Counted from the first letter of the stretch, positions 1 through 11,959 are shown. The stretch: 64,000 nucleotides of DNA from Podospora bellae-mahoneyi (GCF_035222275.1 NC_085881.1:3410001-3474000); one strand, 5' to 3'. The notes: generated by a model not told the origin, from the sequence alone. Made by a program: numbers and translations.

Positions 1-614
1 GCTGTGCGTGGTGCTCTGTCGTCTACCGAGGAAGCTGATGTGAGTGATTCAACGGAAGCGATCGTTCTTAGGTCGGCGACCTCTTCGTCGTCACTTGAAT
101 CTGGGGAGTGGCGGTTGAAGAGCCAAATGTCTCGTTCCTGTACCCAACCATCTTCTCTGGCAATGTCTTTCCATGTTAACTTTGGTGTGGGTATTTCCTC
201 GGGTTCAATCAGCGCGTCAAGCGCAGTGAGGTCAGTCTTTTGAGCCGGCTGGTCGGCGAGCTCGAGGAGAAAGTGGAAGACATCAGGCGTAAATTTGTTG
301 TGGTGCGGTTCCAATGCTTCGAGTCGCTTGCGAAAAGCATCTGCAAGTGCATCCCTTCCAACGACATAGAAACGTTCCTCCAGGCCCTTGAGTCTGTCTT
401 CGACCTCAAACTGATTGGTCCTAAGATAAGTATGGTTGCGAAGAAGACGGAGAACAGCCTCCCGAAAAATATCTCGGGTCTCTTGATCAGACTTATGTCG
501 TGTTAGTCAAACTGAGGATCACAGCCAAGGCTTGGTGGAACTTACTTCGGGAATCCCAACGATGGCGTCCACCAGTTCATCGGTCGAGGCCCCCAGTTGC
601 GCGAGAAAAGCCAT
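1..614 (-). CDS. gamma-tubulin complex component 5 / Mod21-like protein, N-terminal part (runs off window start)
   Basis: Partial gene on the minus strand; about the first 186 codons are visible and the rest lies beyond position 1. Exons are 614-546 and 491-1, with an intron at 492-545 (GTAAGT donor, CATAAG acceptor). The start ATG at 614-612 opens a 23-codon exon beginning MAFLAQLGAS. The visible protein is acidic and helical, with a W-K-D-I-A-R-E-D-G-W segment followed by a D/E- and S-rich stretch. This resembles the N-terminal Mod21/GCP5 domain of non-core gamma-tubulin ring complex subunits, which help nucleate microtubules at the spindle pole body. The assignment rests on that motif and the general look of the N-terminus; the conserved GCP grip domains are outside the window. 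It is divergent from the mannosyltransferase gene. Confidence 0.6.
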
Positions 615-1369
615 GCTGATCTGGTCTCCCTAAGCGGAGCATTCTGCCTACACGGATTTCAAAAACCCAGATGCCGCCTCAAGGCCAAGGGGTCGATGCA
701 GGCTCCGCGCTGGTTCACTGTCCGGGGATGTTTGTTGTTTTAAGCTTTCTTGGGTGGGACGCGAAACGGGAGACCACTTTACGCGGTACCCTAGTTACAT
801 GCTGAAGTGGTTTGGGAATAACCGACACGAGATGCTGCAACACCACACCTTGTGTTCCAAGTCCACACGAGGTAACATAATGGAAAAGAGACCAGAGGCT
901 CTCCAATGCGAGGCTTGTGATGTTTATATCTTTTTCGACACAAAAGAGAGTTAAGAATCGTCAACTGGTCAAGTCTTCCAGAAGACTTGAAGAACCCTAC
1001 GCACAGGCCACGAAGATAAGAGCTGATCGTCGCTTATCGCTGACATCAAACCGCCTGCCGCCCCTTTTCGTGAATTTTTCGGCCCGCATTTGGTTCCACT
1101 GCGCTGGGCGCTGCTTTAATTGCCATCCACCCAGTCCAACGTGCCGAAGGGACCAGCCAACGGCTGATTTGAACGACGCAGCTCGGGTTTGCGTCGCAAC
1201 CATCAACCAACAAAAGACACACTCGACCGACGCTTCAAACACGCCGTCACGACCATTTTGACCTTTCTAACACCGAAATTACAACACAGGCTCCAAGGCC
1301 GTATTCGCCGGCAGTTGACACCGATACGAGAAACCCACGACATACCGATCCCTCGGCGGATTCGCAAGG
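615..1369. promoter_or_regulatory. Divergent intergenic region
   Basis: A 755-bp gap between two divergently transcribed genes, which must carry both promoters and 5' leaders. I see no ORF with family features, no RNA gene and no clear TATA box. Confidence 0.4.
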
Positions 1370-2672
1370 ATGGCCATTGCTCGCCCCGTAAGGGTCCTGG
1401 GCTTTGCGGCCGTGGTGATGTGGTTCTTCTTCATCTGGCAGGTCCTGAAGCCGACATCACCACCAAAACACAAGGCCAAAGAGATCATCAAGTCATTCGA
1501 ACGAGATCCAAACCTAGACCGTACGCCAACCCCGTTTCCGATACACCATGGCATCGCGCGCTGACACTGCTATCAAACAGCAACGGGAGAGCCAGAAGGC
1601 ATTTTAGTTCACGCGTCCGAGGAATATGCACCCGGCCCCGCGGGCACCGCCCGAATCAATGCCACCCTACTTGCCCTCGTACGAAATGAGGAGCTCAACG
1701 ACATGCTCTCCTCCATGCGCGACCTCGAAAGAACATGGAACCACAAGTTCAACTACCCCTGGACCTTCTTCAACGATGTCCCTTTCACCGAAGAATTCAA
1801 GAAGAAGACGCAAGCTCTTACCAAAGCAGAATGCCGCTACGAACTCATCCCGAAGGAACACTGGGCTGTCCCCGAATGGATCAACATGGACCTCTACAAG
1901 GAATCCACCCAGATTCTCAAGGAAAAGAAGGTCCAATACGCTGACATGATTTCCTACCACCAAATGTGCCGCTGGAACAGTGGCCTCTTCTATCACCACC
2001 CTGCTTTGGCCAATACGCAGTACTACTGGCGCGTGGAGCCCAAGGTTCACTTCTTCTGTGATGTCGACTATGACGTCTTCCGCTACATGCAGGACAACAA
2101 CAAGACCTACGGCTTCACCATCAATCTCTATGATTCTCCCGACTCGATCCCTACTCTGTGGCCCGAGACCCTGAAATTCATTGCCGAGCACCCCGAGTAT
2201 GTTCACGAGAACAACGCCATGGACTGGCTGACGGATAAGGTCCGGCGGCCAGACCATAACAAGAAGGCTAATGGATACTCGACTTGCCACTTCTGGTCGA
2301 ACTTTGAGATTGCCGACATGAGCTTCTGGAGGAGCAAGGCGTATGAGGATTACTTCAACCACCTGGACCGGACTGGGAATTTCTTCTACGAGAGATGGGG
2401 TGATGCGCCGGTGCATAGCATTGGACTGGGATTGTTTGAGGATAAGAGCAGGATCCACTGGTATGTTGTCACTCTAATGACTTTTGTGGGATATACGCTG
2501 ACGAGTGACCGACAGGTTCCGCGATATCGGATACCAACATATCCCCTTCTTCAACTGCCCCAACTCGCCCAAGTGCAAGGGCTGTGTGACGGGTCGCTTC
2601 ACGGACGGAGAGTCGTTCTTGTATAGAGAGGACTGCCGACCAAACTGGTTCAAGTTTGTCAGTCAAGGGTAA
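1370..2672 (+). CDS. alpha-1,2-mannosyltransferase, KTR/KRE2/MNT1 family (GT15)
   Basis: Type II Golgi membrane enzyme that adds alpha-1,2-mannose from GDP-mannose to O- and N-linked glycans. Exons 1370-1520, 1581-2460 and 2516-2672 give 395 residues. The first intron (GTACGC donor, GCTGAC branch) restores the family sequence NLDPTGEPEG across the junction, and the second joins HW to FRDIGYQHIPFF. Residues about 7-25 form a hydrophobic signal anchor (VLGFAAVVMWFFFIWQVL). The GT15 signatures are present: an E-P-x-V-H-F-F-C-D-V-D-Y-D metal/donor segment and CHFWSNFEIAD, which carries the proposed nucleophile Glu. Length matches the usual 390-450. The closing CPNSPKCKGC segment is the usual cysteine-rich tail. 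Which of the several KTR paralogues this is cannot be told from sequence alone. Confidence 0.93.
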
Positions 2673-3088
2673 TGAGCTTGACGCTAAGGTGGCTGCACTG
2701 TATACATTTTGATCATCGAGATCCTGGGCTTCTCTGGGACGGAGGTTTTATTTTGGATTATGACTATAATCATGCACTCACACGCCACACAGGGGAAGGC
2801 ATTTGGGAAAGACTGAGCGACAAAACAGGTGTCTGGCGCAAGCGGGGATTTTGACTGGTTTATTGGCTATTCTAATGAGGTTGTTACATATACATACTAC
2901 GAAAAAGGGGGGTAACGTTAGGGGTGGAAGGGAGGCTACACGGTTTGGTGTAGAGGGCAACAAAGAATTATGCAAGAAGTAAATGCATACAGCATGTTGT
3001 GTGAGAGAGGGACTTCACTGTTCATGTTTTACTAGGTTAAATAGAAGAAAAGAAAATGCGACAACCAAACCTGGCTAATGACTTCTCT
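2673..3088. other. Tail-to-tail intergenic gap
   Basis: 416 bp between the ends of two convergent genes. It holds only 3' UTR and polyadenylation-type AT-rich sequence as far as I can see. Confidence 0.4.
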
Positions 3089-4490
3089 CTAAAGCTCGCC
3101 ATACACGTTGACCACCCCACTGGTACCCCCAACACAGAACTGGTTCCCAAAACCCCCTTCCTTCCACGCGATACAACTAACCACATTCTTCCTCGCCTTT
3201 TCTTTCCCATCTCTCCCGATAGTAACCTTTTTGTTACTGGCATCACCACCCCAAGGCACCGGCACCGTGGCGACCAGCTTTCCAGTGAGCAAATCCCACG
3301 CCCAAACCTTGCCCTGCTCCTGACTGGTTGTTCCCGTCACCCCCGCCGCCTCGGAAGTGAGCTCATCCCCCGCAACAACATACCTCTCCTTCCCACCAAG
3401 ACAACTCTGCACTCTTAATTCAGTGTTTTTCCAACCCGGGTGCTCGTACGTCTTTAAGCAAGTCCCATCCCGGCGATCAAACAGCCGCATCTTGCTGTCC
3501 AACCCCCCCACCAGCACCGTTTTTCCATCTTTAGACAAACTCAAGCTCGTGACCGGCGTGCCAATGACATCTGTGGTACACCGTCCCATACGAATGTCAT
3601 AACTCCTCACTCTGCCGTCTACACTCCCGGTTATGACCTCTGGGTTCCCATTTTGGGGGACAGCAAGAGAGGTGATCGCGTCTTTGGCGTCGCTCAGTAC
3701 TTGGACAGGTTTGTTGCTGTTGGATTTGACGTCCCAGATTCGGACGGTTGTGTCGTGGCCGCCGGATATGACGAGGCTGTCGTCGTGGCCGGAGAAGAGG
3801 ACTGCGTTTACGCGGCCGGTGTGGGAGTGGGCTGTGGAGGCTGAGCCGAGGCGGCGGAGGGGGAGGGCGGTGGTCACGTCCCAGAGGAAGACGGTGCGGT
3901 CGCCGCCGGAGGAGGCGAAGCGGTCGTTGAGGGAGGAGACGCTTAGGGAGAGGACTTCGTAGGTGTGGGCGCCGGTGTAGGTTTGGATGAGGCGGCCGGT
4001 GGGGGGTGAGTTGGGGAGGGGGGAGGGGGTGGTGGAGGTGGGGTTGTAGAGGCGGATGGAGCGGTCGGAGGAGCCGGTTAGGATGTAGGTTGAAGGGGGG
4101 GAGGAGTAGGTTAGGGCGTGGATGGGGCCTGGTGAGGGGGTTAGTAAGTGGTTTCTTCAAGGGGAGGCTGGTCAAGGTCGTTGTGAATGTCTCTGTCTGT
4201 TTAATCGGCGTGTTGTCGGGTACTCGTGAAGGGGATGAGGGAGAATCAGCATGGCATATGGGGAGGATGAGTGGCCCTAAGGCAGCGATGATCTCAAACT
4301 GTTCATCGTGGACAGTCAGATAGCTCAAGGCTTGAAGTGGGGCTCACCTCATGTAAGCCCATAGGGAGATGCAGTTAAGGGGGATCAATGTTGTCTGTAA
4401 GTACACAGAAGGGTGTCATCAAAAGATGATTTGTTACCTACCATTGGACCCGACAAGCTGGGCTACAGGCCGTGTGGGAAATTCAGACAT
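3089..4490 (-). CDS. WD40 protein, WDR83/MORG1 family
   Basis: WD40 scaffold related to mitogen-activated protein kinase organizer 1 (WDR83), a protein linked to MAPK scaffolding and to the spliceosome. Two exons: 4490-4442 (MSEFPTRPVAQLVGSN plus one base) and 4128-3089, joined by an unusually long 313-bp first intron ending in TTACTAAC...CACCAG. The junction gives SNGPIHALTYS, the start of blade one. The 362-residue product has repeated blades ending in GSSDRSIRLYN, GGDRTVFLWDV, GGHDTTVRIWDV, GSVDGRVRSYDI and GGLDSKMRLFD, matching the family length of 315-370. The starting ATG is chosen because the short upstream exon gives the family-like N-terminus; a downstream start in the intron frame would not. 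The sense strand of the first half is very C-rich. Confidence 0.88.
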
Positions 4491-6416
4491 ATTTCTTGAC
4501 ATCCAGATGTTCTTCAGTCCCTTGGCGTGAACCTCCACCACCAGTCGCCTCCCAAGCCGCTATCACTCCCTCCGAAGCACAAACCAGACGATGTGTAATA
4601 CTAAAGAAGCTGCCACTTTTGTTTTATAAAAAATATGCTGGTGTGGTATCCAACCAAGGGCGTCGTTCTCTTCGGTATATTGACTTGGTTTGAGTTTAGT
4701 GATGATACGATTGAGCAGGCCTTGCACGCGATTACAGAGCTTTCGTTTGTAAACACATCCGGAGCGGTATAAACGGGTTGGTAATCATCAGCCGGATGAC
4801 TACTGCAGAGACAGTTTACCGACTGGGTGGGTGAGATGGTGGTGTGTGTGGTACAAGTCAACATGTGAGGTCGTTGTGGGACCCCCACTTTTCTGTGAAC
4901 TGAGCGCGATTAAAAGTGGGGCCGTTCAGCTCTCTTTGGTTTGTTTCTCGGCCCGTGAGATTTCGGAATTCGGAGGGGAACGGCAGTGTACTACACTAAG
5001 TATTTGCTGTGGTCAGACAAGTCCCGTCCCTTGTCAGATCCTAATTGGACTTGGGGCCAATCACTCTATCGAATACATCAACCTTGCAATTGAGAACTAG
5101 CCAACTCTAGTGTCAGCTATGCAGCGCTTATCATTGATAATAACTCGACTTCAGCCTGCTCAAACCTTTGACTTCCAATTCCTATAAACCTGGAAGTCCT
5201 TGCATCAGAAGTTGAGAAAGGGAAAGAACGATCAGCTTGTTTGTCTCTTTCCAATCTCTGGGAAGGAACTCTCCGGATGGGAAATGTCCCGGTCGGTACC
5301 TCCACTTTCAAAGGATCAGATTTAGAAACCCCCCTCCGAGTGGGTGAATTTATGATGAGGTGATACCCAACAGATCAATCAAGTACCACCCCTTTCTTCG
5401 CTTTCTGCTGATATGCATTCTGCGTGTTCCGTGAATGGCGCATACATCTCAGGCATACCGCTGTGGGTCTTTCCACTGGCATCTATCAACCGGCACCGGT
5501 CCTATGATCCTATCCGCAGAGTCTGTCAAGAACATAACATGCAACAGCATGGCACACTCTCTACTAGTGTCAATACAACACGGTGACACAACCTTATCGC
5601 TCCTCTACTATCGATCATCTATTTAGATATACTTACACTTCTTGGCTTTCTTGGTCCTTTTGTCCTCCAAATTGTCCGATCCTGGGATTTCTGCATCATC
5701 CATGCTTCCTATCTTGGTAGGTGCATCGTCAGATTCTGTCACCGCCTCGAACCCGCTACTGACATTTTTTTCTCTTCAGGGGCGTCAATGTCACCCCACG
5801 ACTGCCCTGCTGCCGTGATCTTCAATACAGTCAAAACAAACCGCCGCTAGTGGAGGCTAGCGCCTGCCCACCAACGATGTCGCAGAGCAGACCACCTAAG
5901 ACCGCAAGCGAACAGTCTCGCCCGCTTTCCACCCGCTAGCTATGGGGCTGAATGTAACGGCGAACCGTTGCTCAGCACTAAAGCCCGTTGTACATTATCA
6001 TCACAACAGGCAGCAAGATACCGGCCAGTCGGCTTTGACGTTTGTGGCTCTAGCCATGGTGCGATTTGACAAGATGATGACAACCGCATTTTTCACCTTA
6101 ACCGAGTATGCCATAAACACTAGTTTGGTAGCTAAGTGTCCTTATCGGTTTCGCCTCAAAGATACCTCGCAGTCTCGGCACTTACAACACCCCTGCATTA
6201 CGTGCTTTGAATTCCTGACTTGTCTCGAACCGAGGCCTACGCTCTATCACTCGCAGGAATAAACCATCTGTTAGACATGCATCTTGAGACAGACGCACAG
6301 AATCGAAGATCGACTCCTGCAGCGATGAGAGGCCCCTGTCTATTCCCAACCAAACTATCAGGATTCAGGGGTGTGCTTCCTGCTTATTCCCCGACTCATG
6401 GTATGCTTCCCGGTTG
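4491..6416. other. Intergenic region, nothing recognised
   Basis: About 1.9 kb with only short ORFs lacking family features, no tRNA or rRNA, and no clear repeat. It separates the WD40 gene from the terpene cyclase gene. Confidence 0.35.
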
Positions 6417-6423
6417 TATATAA
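6417..6423 (+). promoter_or_regulatory. TATA box upstream of the HAD-terpene cyclase gene
   Basis: TATATAA lies about 134 bp before the start codon of the terpene cyclase gene in a sensible position for a TATA element. This is a sequence match only. Confidence 0.45.
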
Positions 6424-6556
6424 GATGGCTTGAGCAGTGTTGCTCTGGAATGCTGTTTGTCGCATGACAACTCTGCTTGGCTGATTTGCTTTCCCCCAAA
6501 TCATCGTTCTGGTCTGACATAATCACGTCTATCCACGCTGACGTGTCTCCTATACA

Positions 6557-8246
6557 ATGGCTCGCCAATATGACAACATCATATTTGACTTGGGCGATGT
6601 GTTATTCCATTGGGATGCAAGCACTGTTACTGCCCTTCCAAAGAAAACCATCCGCGCCATGATGAATACCACCATCTGGCTAGATTATGAGCGGGGCTTC
6701 TTGTCGCCGGGGCAGGCACACAAGGTATGTAGGTTCTCTTTCACCCTCAATATACATGAACAATGCTAACTCCGGACCTCAGCTGTTGGCTACCGAGCTA
6801 AAGACCACACCAGAGTTAGTGGCCGAGTCACTTGAGCAAGCTCAGTTGACACTCCGCCCTGATGCTGAGATGACAGATCTGATCCTGAAGCTCGCAGCAG
6901 CACGCACAAGATCGGGGCAAGCCAAGGTTAGGATTCTTGGTCTCTCGAATATTGCCAAAGACCACTTCATCGGCATTCAAAAGATCCAATTCCCGTGGCA
7001 TCTCTTTGATCGCATCTTTACTTCCTGCGACACGGGAATGCGCAAGCCAGACTTGTGCATCTACCAGCACCTGATCAAGGAGACTGGGATCGACCCTGCT
7101 CGGACTATTTTCCTTGATGACCGTGTTGAGAACATTTTTGCGGCTCGTAGTCTCGGTTTGAGAGGCGAGGTGGTCGGTCGTCTGGGACCCGAAAGGTCGC
7201 AGTTAGTTCGTCTTCTTACGAACCTCTTACTGCCTGACGACACTATAATTCGCGCCGAGGGGTTCTTGAGGTCCCGAGCGGGTAACCACCTCTCTGAGTT
7301 CGAAGGGAAGGACCTGTCTTTCCGCGACAACTTTTCGCAGCTTCTTCTATGGGAGCTCACGGGAATGGAAGAGCTTGTGTATCTCACCTGGCCAAGCCGT
7401 CCATCACCTGAGGTATCTTCAGCTTCGTCACCGGTCGATACCATTTCCAATCCAGACTCCGCCGTGGAGCTATTCCTAGACGAGAGCCCCTCTAGCTCGT
7501 CCCAAAAAGTTAAACCCGCCACCACCTCGTCCCCGTTCTGGAACTACTTCTCCTCCCAACCAGTCCTCACAACCAACACGTTCCCCGCCGACGCAGATAC
7601 CACGTCGATCGCTTACCTCAGCCTGCCAGAACAGCACCTCTCGTCGGTGGTGCCGCCATCAGAAGCCATGGCCGCCATGGCAGCCAACACCAGCGCCGAT
7701 GGTATCATCCAGGTCTACTTTAGCTCTTCCCGTCCGCACACCTGCCCTGTAGTCTGCGTTAATGTCCTTCGGTTCTTTAACAAGTTTTCTTCTACCCCCG
7801 TTGAAACCGACGATCGCCTCAAGCCCACTGTTGACTTTGTCATCAACTCGCTTGCTAACAGGGCGTATGTTCACGGCAGCAGGTACTACGTCCCAGAAGC
7901 GTTTTTGTATTTTGCCGCGCTGTTCTACAATGAGTGCAAGGGGACTTCACCTGGTTTGTGGGGGAGGTTGGATGAGCATATGAAGGGGGCTTTGTTGGAA
8001 AGGTTGAGGGTGTCGGCTGCGGGGAATGCGGCTGCGCTGGCGATGAGGGTGAGGGCTTGCCAGGTTGTTGGGTTGGGGAGGGAGGTGGCGAGGGGGGATT
8101 TTGAGGAACTGTTGGGGTTGCAGAGGGGGGAGGATGGAGGGTGGCCGGCAGGGTGGTTTTGCAGGATGGGGAGGACGGGGGATGCGATTGGGAACAGGGG
8201 GTTGACTACGGGGATGGTTTTGAGGGTTTTGAGGGATTGGTCGTGA
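6557..8246 (+). CDS. HAD-class II terpene cyclase fusion, AstC-like (drimane-type sesquiterpene synthase candidate)
   Basis: Exons 6557-6724 and 6783-8246 (intron with GTATGT donor, ATGCTAAC branch, CTCAG acceptor) give 543 residues. Residues 1-210 are a haloacid-dehalogenase fold: motif I FDLGDV with nucleophile Asp11, motif II Ser111 (LGLSN), motif III Lys144 (GMRKPDL), motif IV Asp168-Asp169 (IFLDDR). Residues about 220-543 are an alpha-helical cyclase-like domain with D326-A-D328-T-T330, the DxDTT motif of class II terpene cyclases, and a late DGGWPAGWF/IGNRGLTT segment. This domain pair is known from the fungal AstC family and bacterial drimenol synthases, where the cyclase domain protonates farnesyl diphosphate and the HAD domain removes phosphate. 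A drimanyl product is therefore an inference. No P450, extra phosphatase or transporter gene lies beside it. The last 300 bp are strongly G-rich on the sense strand. Confidence 0.82.
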
Positions 8247-9082
8247 TTTTGGAGGACAGAGGCTCCAGTTGGGTGGGGGAAGTTGGGCTTGTGAGTAGGG
8301 GGTAAGTAAACAATGATGGAGGCGTTGGCCGGAGAACGCGAAAAAAGGCTTCAACTAGGCACATCAAACTGTTTATATTGAAAGAGAATCTAGAGAAAAT
8401 GATTTTTCCATGCATATTTCGTTCTTTTCGAATGATATACATAATTCCATGGTGTTTTCATGTCTTGTACCTATGAGGAAGCCCAATTTAAAGGGTTTGT
8501 ATTGCTACAGGTAAGCTCAGTAATGACGCTTTTGGGTTGTGTACCACCTATGTGCTCCCAACCAAACTGCATAGGTACCTTAGATAGCCACGCAAAAAAT
8601 TCTCGGGCTGCACGATCTCATAATGCTCTTCTTTTTTCACGACAAATATTCCCCGATAACCCATACCGCCACCTATCAATTTCAGCAGTCACGCCTTCCA
8701 TCACCAACAATATGCCCACCAAAATCTTCTCCATCTCCGCCCTTTAGGCATGGCCATATCGGCAGCCAACCCGGGCAGATCCCTCACGCGAGTTCGAACT
8801 GCTCCAAGCCCGCCAACCAGAAGAAGCGCCCAAACTGGTCAAGTCAGGAACAGGGATGAAAAGTTGCGTTAGGAAGGTATCTGGATCGTGCCTTGAAGCT
8901 GTCGCCACAAGTATCCCCATTAGTTATGGCAGTATCAAATAAAAGAGAACGAATGAATCCTCCAGCCAAGCTACACTGCTTTGTGGCTGCTAATTGTGTA
9001 TCCTCGGGTGTCTAAGGTAGATACTGATGGTGAATGCCAAGACTTGGTGATGGGTCATGTGGAGCTCAAAAATGAGCAAAAA
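8247..9082. other. Intergenic region, nothing recognised
   Basis: About 0.84 kb downstream of the terpene cyclase gene. No coding family or RNA gene seen. The last bases (TTTTT on the minus strand beside 9083) serve the 5S gene as terminator. Confidence 0.35.
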
Positions 9083-9200
9083 CATACAACACCAGGGATT
9101 CCCCAGTGGTCACCCACCTGAGTACTAGTCTGGCCCTTGGCAGCTTATCTAGGGGAGAGCGGACGGGATCCCGAGTTTTCTGCCAGGTATGGTCGTATGT
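9083..9200 (-). rRNA. 5S ribosomal RNA (copy 1)
   Basis: 118 nt reading on the minus strand from ACATACGACCATACC to GGTGTTGTATG. The internal promoter region GGTGGGTGACC and the GATCCCGTCCGCTCT core match fungal 5S rRNA. The two ends pair to form helix I. A run of five T follows the 3' end, as expected for RNA polymerase III. The 5' flank has TATAAA starting 29 bp upstream, like the upstream TATA element of dispersed Neurospora 5S genes, and a CCATAA element shared with copy 2. The transcribed part is identical to the copy at 52630-52747. Confidence 0.95.
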
Positions 9201-11038
9201 GACAATTATGGCTGGAGTTAGAGTTTATACTACAACAATGGTTTGTGCCTGGCCGATATGAAATGTGATGGCCGAAGTTTGAGGGGAACGTACAGCGTTC
9301 TGTTTCATGTCGAGGATTCCTCGCTGATCCTATCTCTTCTAAATCTGCTCATGATTCATGAACTTTGAACTTGTCGCCCTGGCTGTTGCCGCCCTCGTTC
9401 TAGGCGCTAAAATTGACCCTCACGCCTGCCCTGGTTGCTATGCCCGACACAGTAACCCGCTTCTGAATACATGCCATGATATCCGTTTGAAATTGTGTTC
9501 CAATCCACGATTCTCTCATAATTTTAGTGCTGTCCCTGAGTTGGTGTACCTACAGTACCAGAGACAAATTTGACATCTACCTCAAGCTACGAATCCAAAG
9601 TATCAATGATCCTATCATCTATCCCCAATCAAGAAACCACTTAATTCTTCGTGCAAGCCCAAAAAAAAGTGCGGTTTGTCCAAATGCCCCGCTAGGACTT
9701 ACGCAAAAGATACAGACTCAGATTCAATATGCGTGCCCCTTGCCAGACCTCCATCAAGACCAAACCTGATGTCATTCGCAACAAGTTGTTTGGGCATTCT
9801 TTGCAGGATTTCATCACCGTCATGTTTCTTTTGCCTCTAGTGCTCCATTTACCGCGCAGACCTCAGCTACCAAGGTGATGTCATGAAAGCTTAGGGGGAA
9901 GGGTGTCCTCCACCTCTCCCGCCTGCCTTCCAAGTGCCCACAGTCCCTTCCTCCCATGACAACCTCAGTACATCGGTCTACCCCCGTTCCCTCCTACCCC
10001 CAGAACGAGCCAAGCACACCATTTAAGCCCAATCAAAGCCGCTTGGTACCATAGAAAGAGGGCAGATGGTGTAATGCGCCAATGATGACCAAAAATAATC
10101 CATTCATTCTAATGGGATGAGGGTTCAGTCTCAAGTCAGACAGATTCGTAGAATGAATACGGCACTGGGGAATTGGGGCGCTGGGGAGTTGAGGGCTTGG
10201 GGAATTGTCTGACTGGGGGTTTATAACTCAAGGAAACATCTCAAGGAAGAAACATTGTTTCTTATAATGAGAAAAACAAAGGTTTAAGTTCTGAGACGCA
10301 TTCTTTTTAATCAACCACGGGAAGCATAGGGTGTTGTGATGGAAACGTACCTTTGATGATTTTGTCCCTGCGGGAAAAGAAAGAAATGGCAGAGGAAGAC
10401 AGAAATTTATACTGCATTGGACCTGTTATAAAGTTTGCTCGATTGTGCTTAAGCTTCATGATGTGAAATGGCGGTGGCAATCCGGCTTGCGCATGTTAAG
10501 CGCCTTGCAGCTGTTTATCAGTCAGCCTCCCGATGCTGAGGATATAAGCTTCTTAGACTATATCTTGATGTTGGGACGTACGAACACCTTGTCGAGTCCC
10601 TTGCTGGGCTCCAATGGATCCCATGTTTCTTGTATAGACATATTTCTATATGGATATATTGTCTCTTGTGAATGTAATTGAATAATATGCATGAATGAAT
10701 TGCTAATAAGCATTAAATCCATAATTTACACTTTAACAGTAACTTAACAATGAAAAGATGAAAGCCCATGATTCACCTGTTATCATCAGACCGGCTACTC
10801 GAATCCACTGACGGGACTTGAGCTGAGTTTTGTGGGTTGGCGACATATCTGAAAACGTTGGGGCGGTTGTTCAAGGATAGGTACCTCGGTACCTCCTGAG
10901 GTTCAGGCAGGACACTTTCAGTTCCGATCGATGCCACCGAAATTGGGTATAAAACCAACAATTTCACCTCCGTGAGGGTGCTCTCTCCCATCTTCCTTAC
11001 TTGCCGAAACGGTACATTCATGACCCCTGACGTTCGCC
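9201..11038. other. Intergenic region, nothing recognised
   Basis: About 1.8 kb of moderate GC. A 71-codon ORF at 9358-9573 with a hydrophobic start was considered and set aside. No RNA gene or repeat family seen. Confidence 0.35.
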
Positions 11039-11770
11039 ATGTGCAGCATCGGAACCTTATCCTATTCTTTCTCTCGTGTTTTCGCCATGCAGTGGACAGC
11101 CTTCGCCAAGTATTGTTCAACTGGATCTTGTCTTCCCCAGAAATCAGTCGACATGCTAGCCCACATATCCTTTTCTGTGGTATTCGCCATCTACAACCCT
11201 AGCGTTCTCTGGCCCATCCCCTGGATGTTTACATGGCCGCTTCAGTCACTAACGCCAACTGCGAATGGAACTGATCTCGGCTCAGTCGACGAAAGTGAGA
11301 TTTTTGGGCGGGGCGATCCTGGGAACTACCAAAGCATCGTGTCAGACCCTTGGCTGCTCATCCACGGCGTAAAGAATCTGGTCAACTCAACCTCGTCACA
11401 GTTCCTCCTAATAGTCTCCCTGACAATCAGCCATATTTGTGAACCCAGCGGATCACAGATTCCTCCAGGGGCCAAGGGGTGGAGCCGCTCAGTCGGCAAC
11501 ATCATCTTCTTCAACCTCTCGAGGAACGGCATCTTACCGGACGTTGAGCATACGGGATCTTGCCCTTTGCCAGTTGGTGCCATGAGCTTCTATACAGTGG
11601 GAAAATACCCCTACCCAGTGCAGCCGGAACTTTCAACTGTCAAGGACTGCGCCTACAAGATCGACCCAAGCACACATTCAAGAGTGGAGGAAAGCATGCT
11701 CATGAGTTTCTCGTGTAAAGGCACGGGGATTTCCTGTCCCAACACCACTGGACTTGTCGGGCCGGGTTGA
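11039..11770 (+). CDS. Unrecognised protein, 243 codons, upstream of the chitinase relic
   Basis: A single open frame of 243 codons with an ATG start. I do not recognise it. The first 80 residues contain hydrophobic stretches (MLAHISFSVVFAIY and SVLWPIPWMFTWPL) that could act as a signal or membrane segment. The C-terminal 60 residues hold spaced cysteines (DCAYKI, SFSCKGTGISC) and two N-x-S/T sites occur in the middle, so a secreted or membrane-anchored product is possible. It lies about 200 bp before the chitin-binding part of the decayed chitinase and may be a separate gene, a remnant of that locus, or a chance ORF. Confidence 0.35.
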   Translation: MCSIGTLSYSFSRVFAMQWTAFAKYCSTGSCLPQKSVDMLAHISFSVVFAIYNPSVLWPIPWMFTWPLQSLTPTANGTDLGSVDESEIFGRGDPGNYQSIVSDPWLLIHGVKNLVNSTSSQFLLIVSLTISHICEPSGSQIPPGAKGWSRSVGNIIFFNLSRNGILPDVEHTGSCPLPVGAMSFYTVGKYPYPVQPELSTVKDCAYKIDPSTHSRVEESMLMSFSCKGTGISCPNTTGLVGPG

Positions 11771-11959
11771 AAGAGCTCAACTGCTTATGAGGCACATGGA
11801 CTGAAAGATGGTTGGAGGACATTGTTCGGGGCCGGTGGGGTGGGGATGTTTGGGCTGTTACTTTAACGCCACCATGTAAAACAAACCCTCTTGCCTGCAG
11901 CTTCGGCTTAGAGTTTCGTTTGTGGGTCGCTGTGGCTTTCATATATTTTGAACCACCTG

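Noticed and set aside
1667-2458. 263-codon ORF antisense to the mannosyltransferase exon
   Set aside because: It is fully covered by a strongly conserved GT15 exon on the other strand and shows no family features of its own.
9358-9573. 71-codon ORF with a hydrophobic start and a few cysteines
   Set aside because: It looks superficially like a secreted peptide, but there is no convincing signal cleavage site, no continuation by splicing, and short ORFs of this size are common in the same gap.
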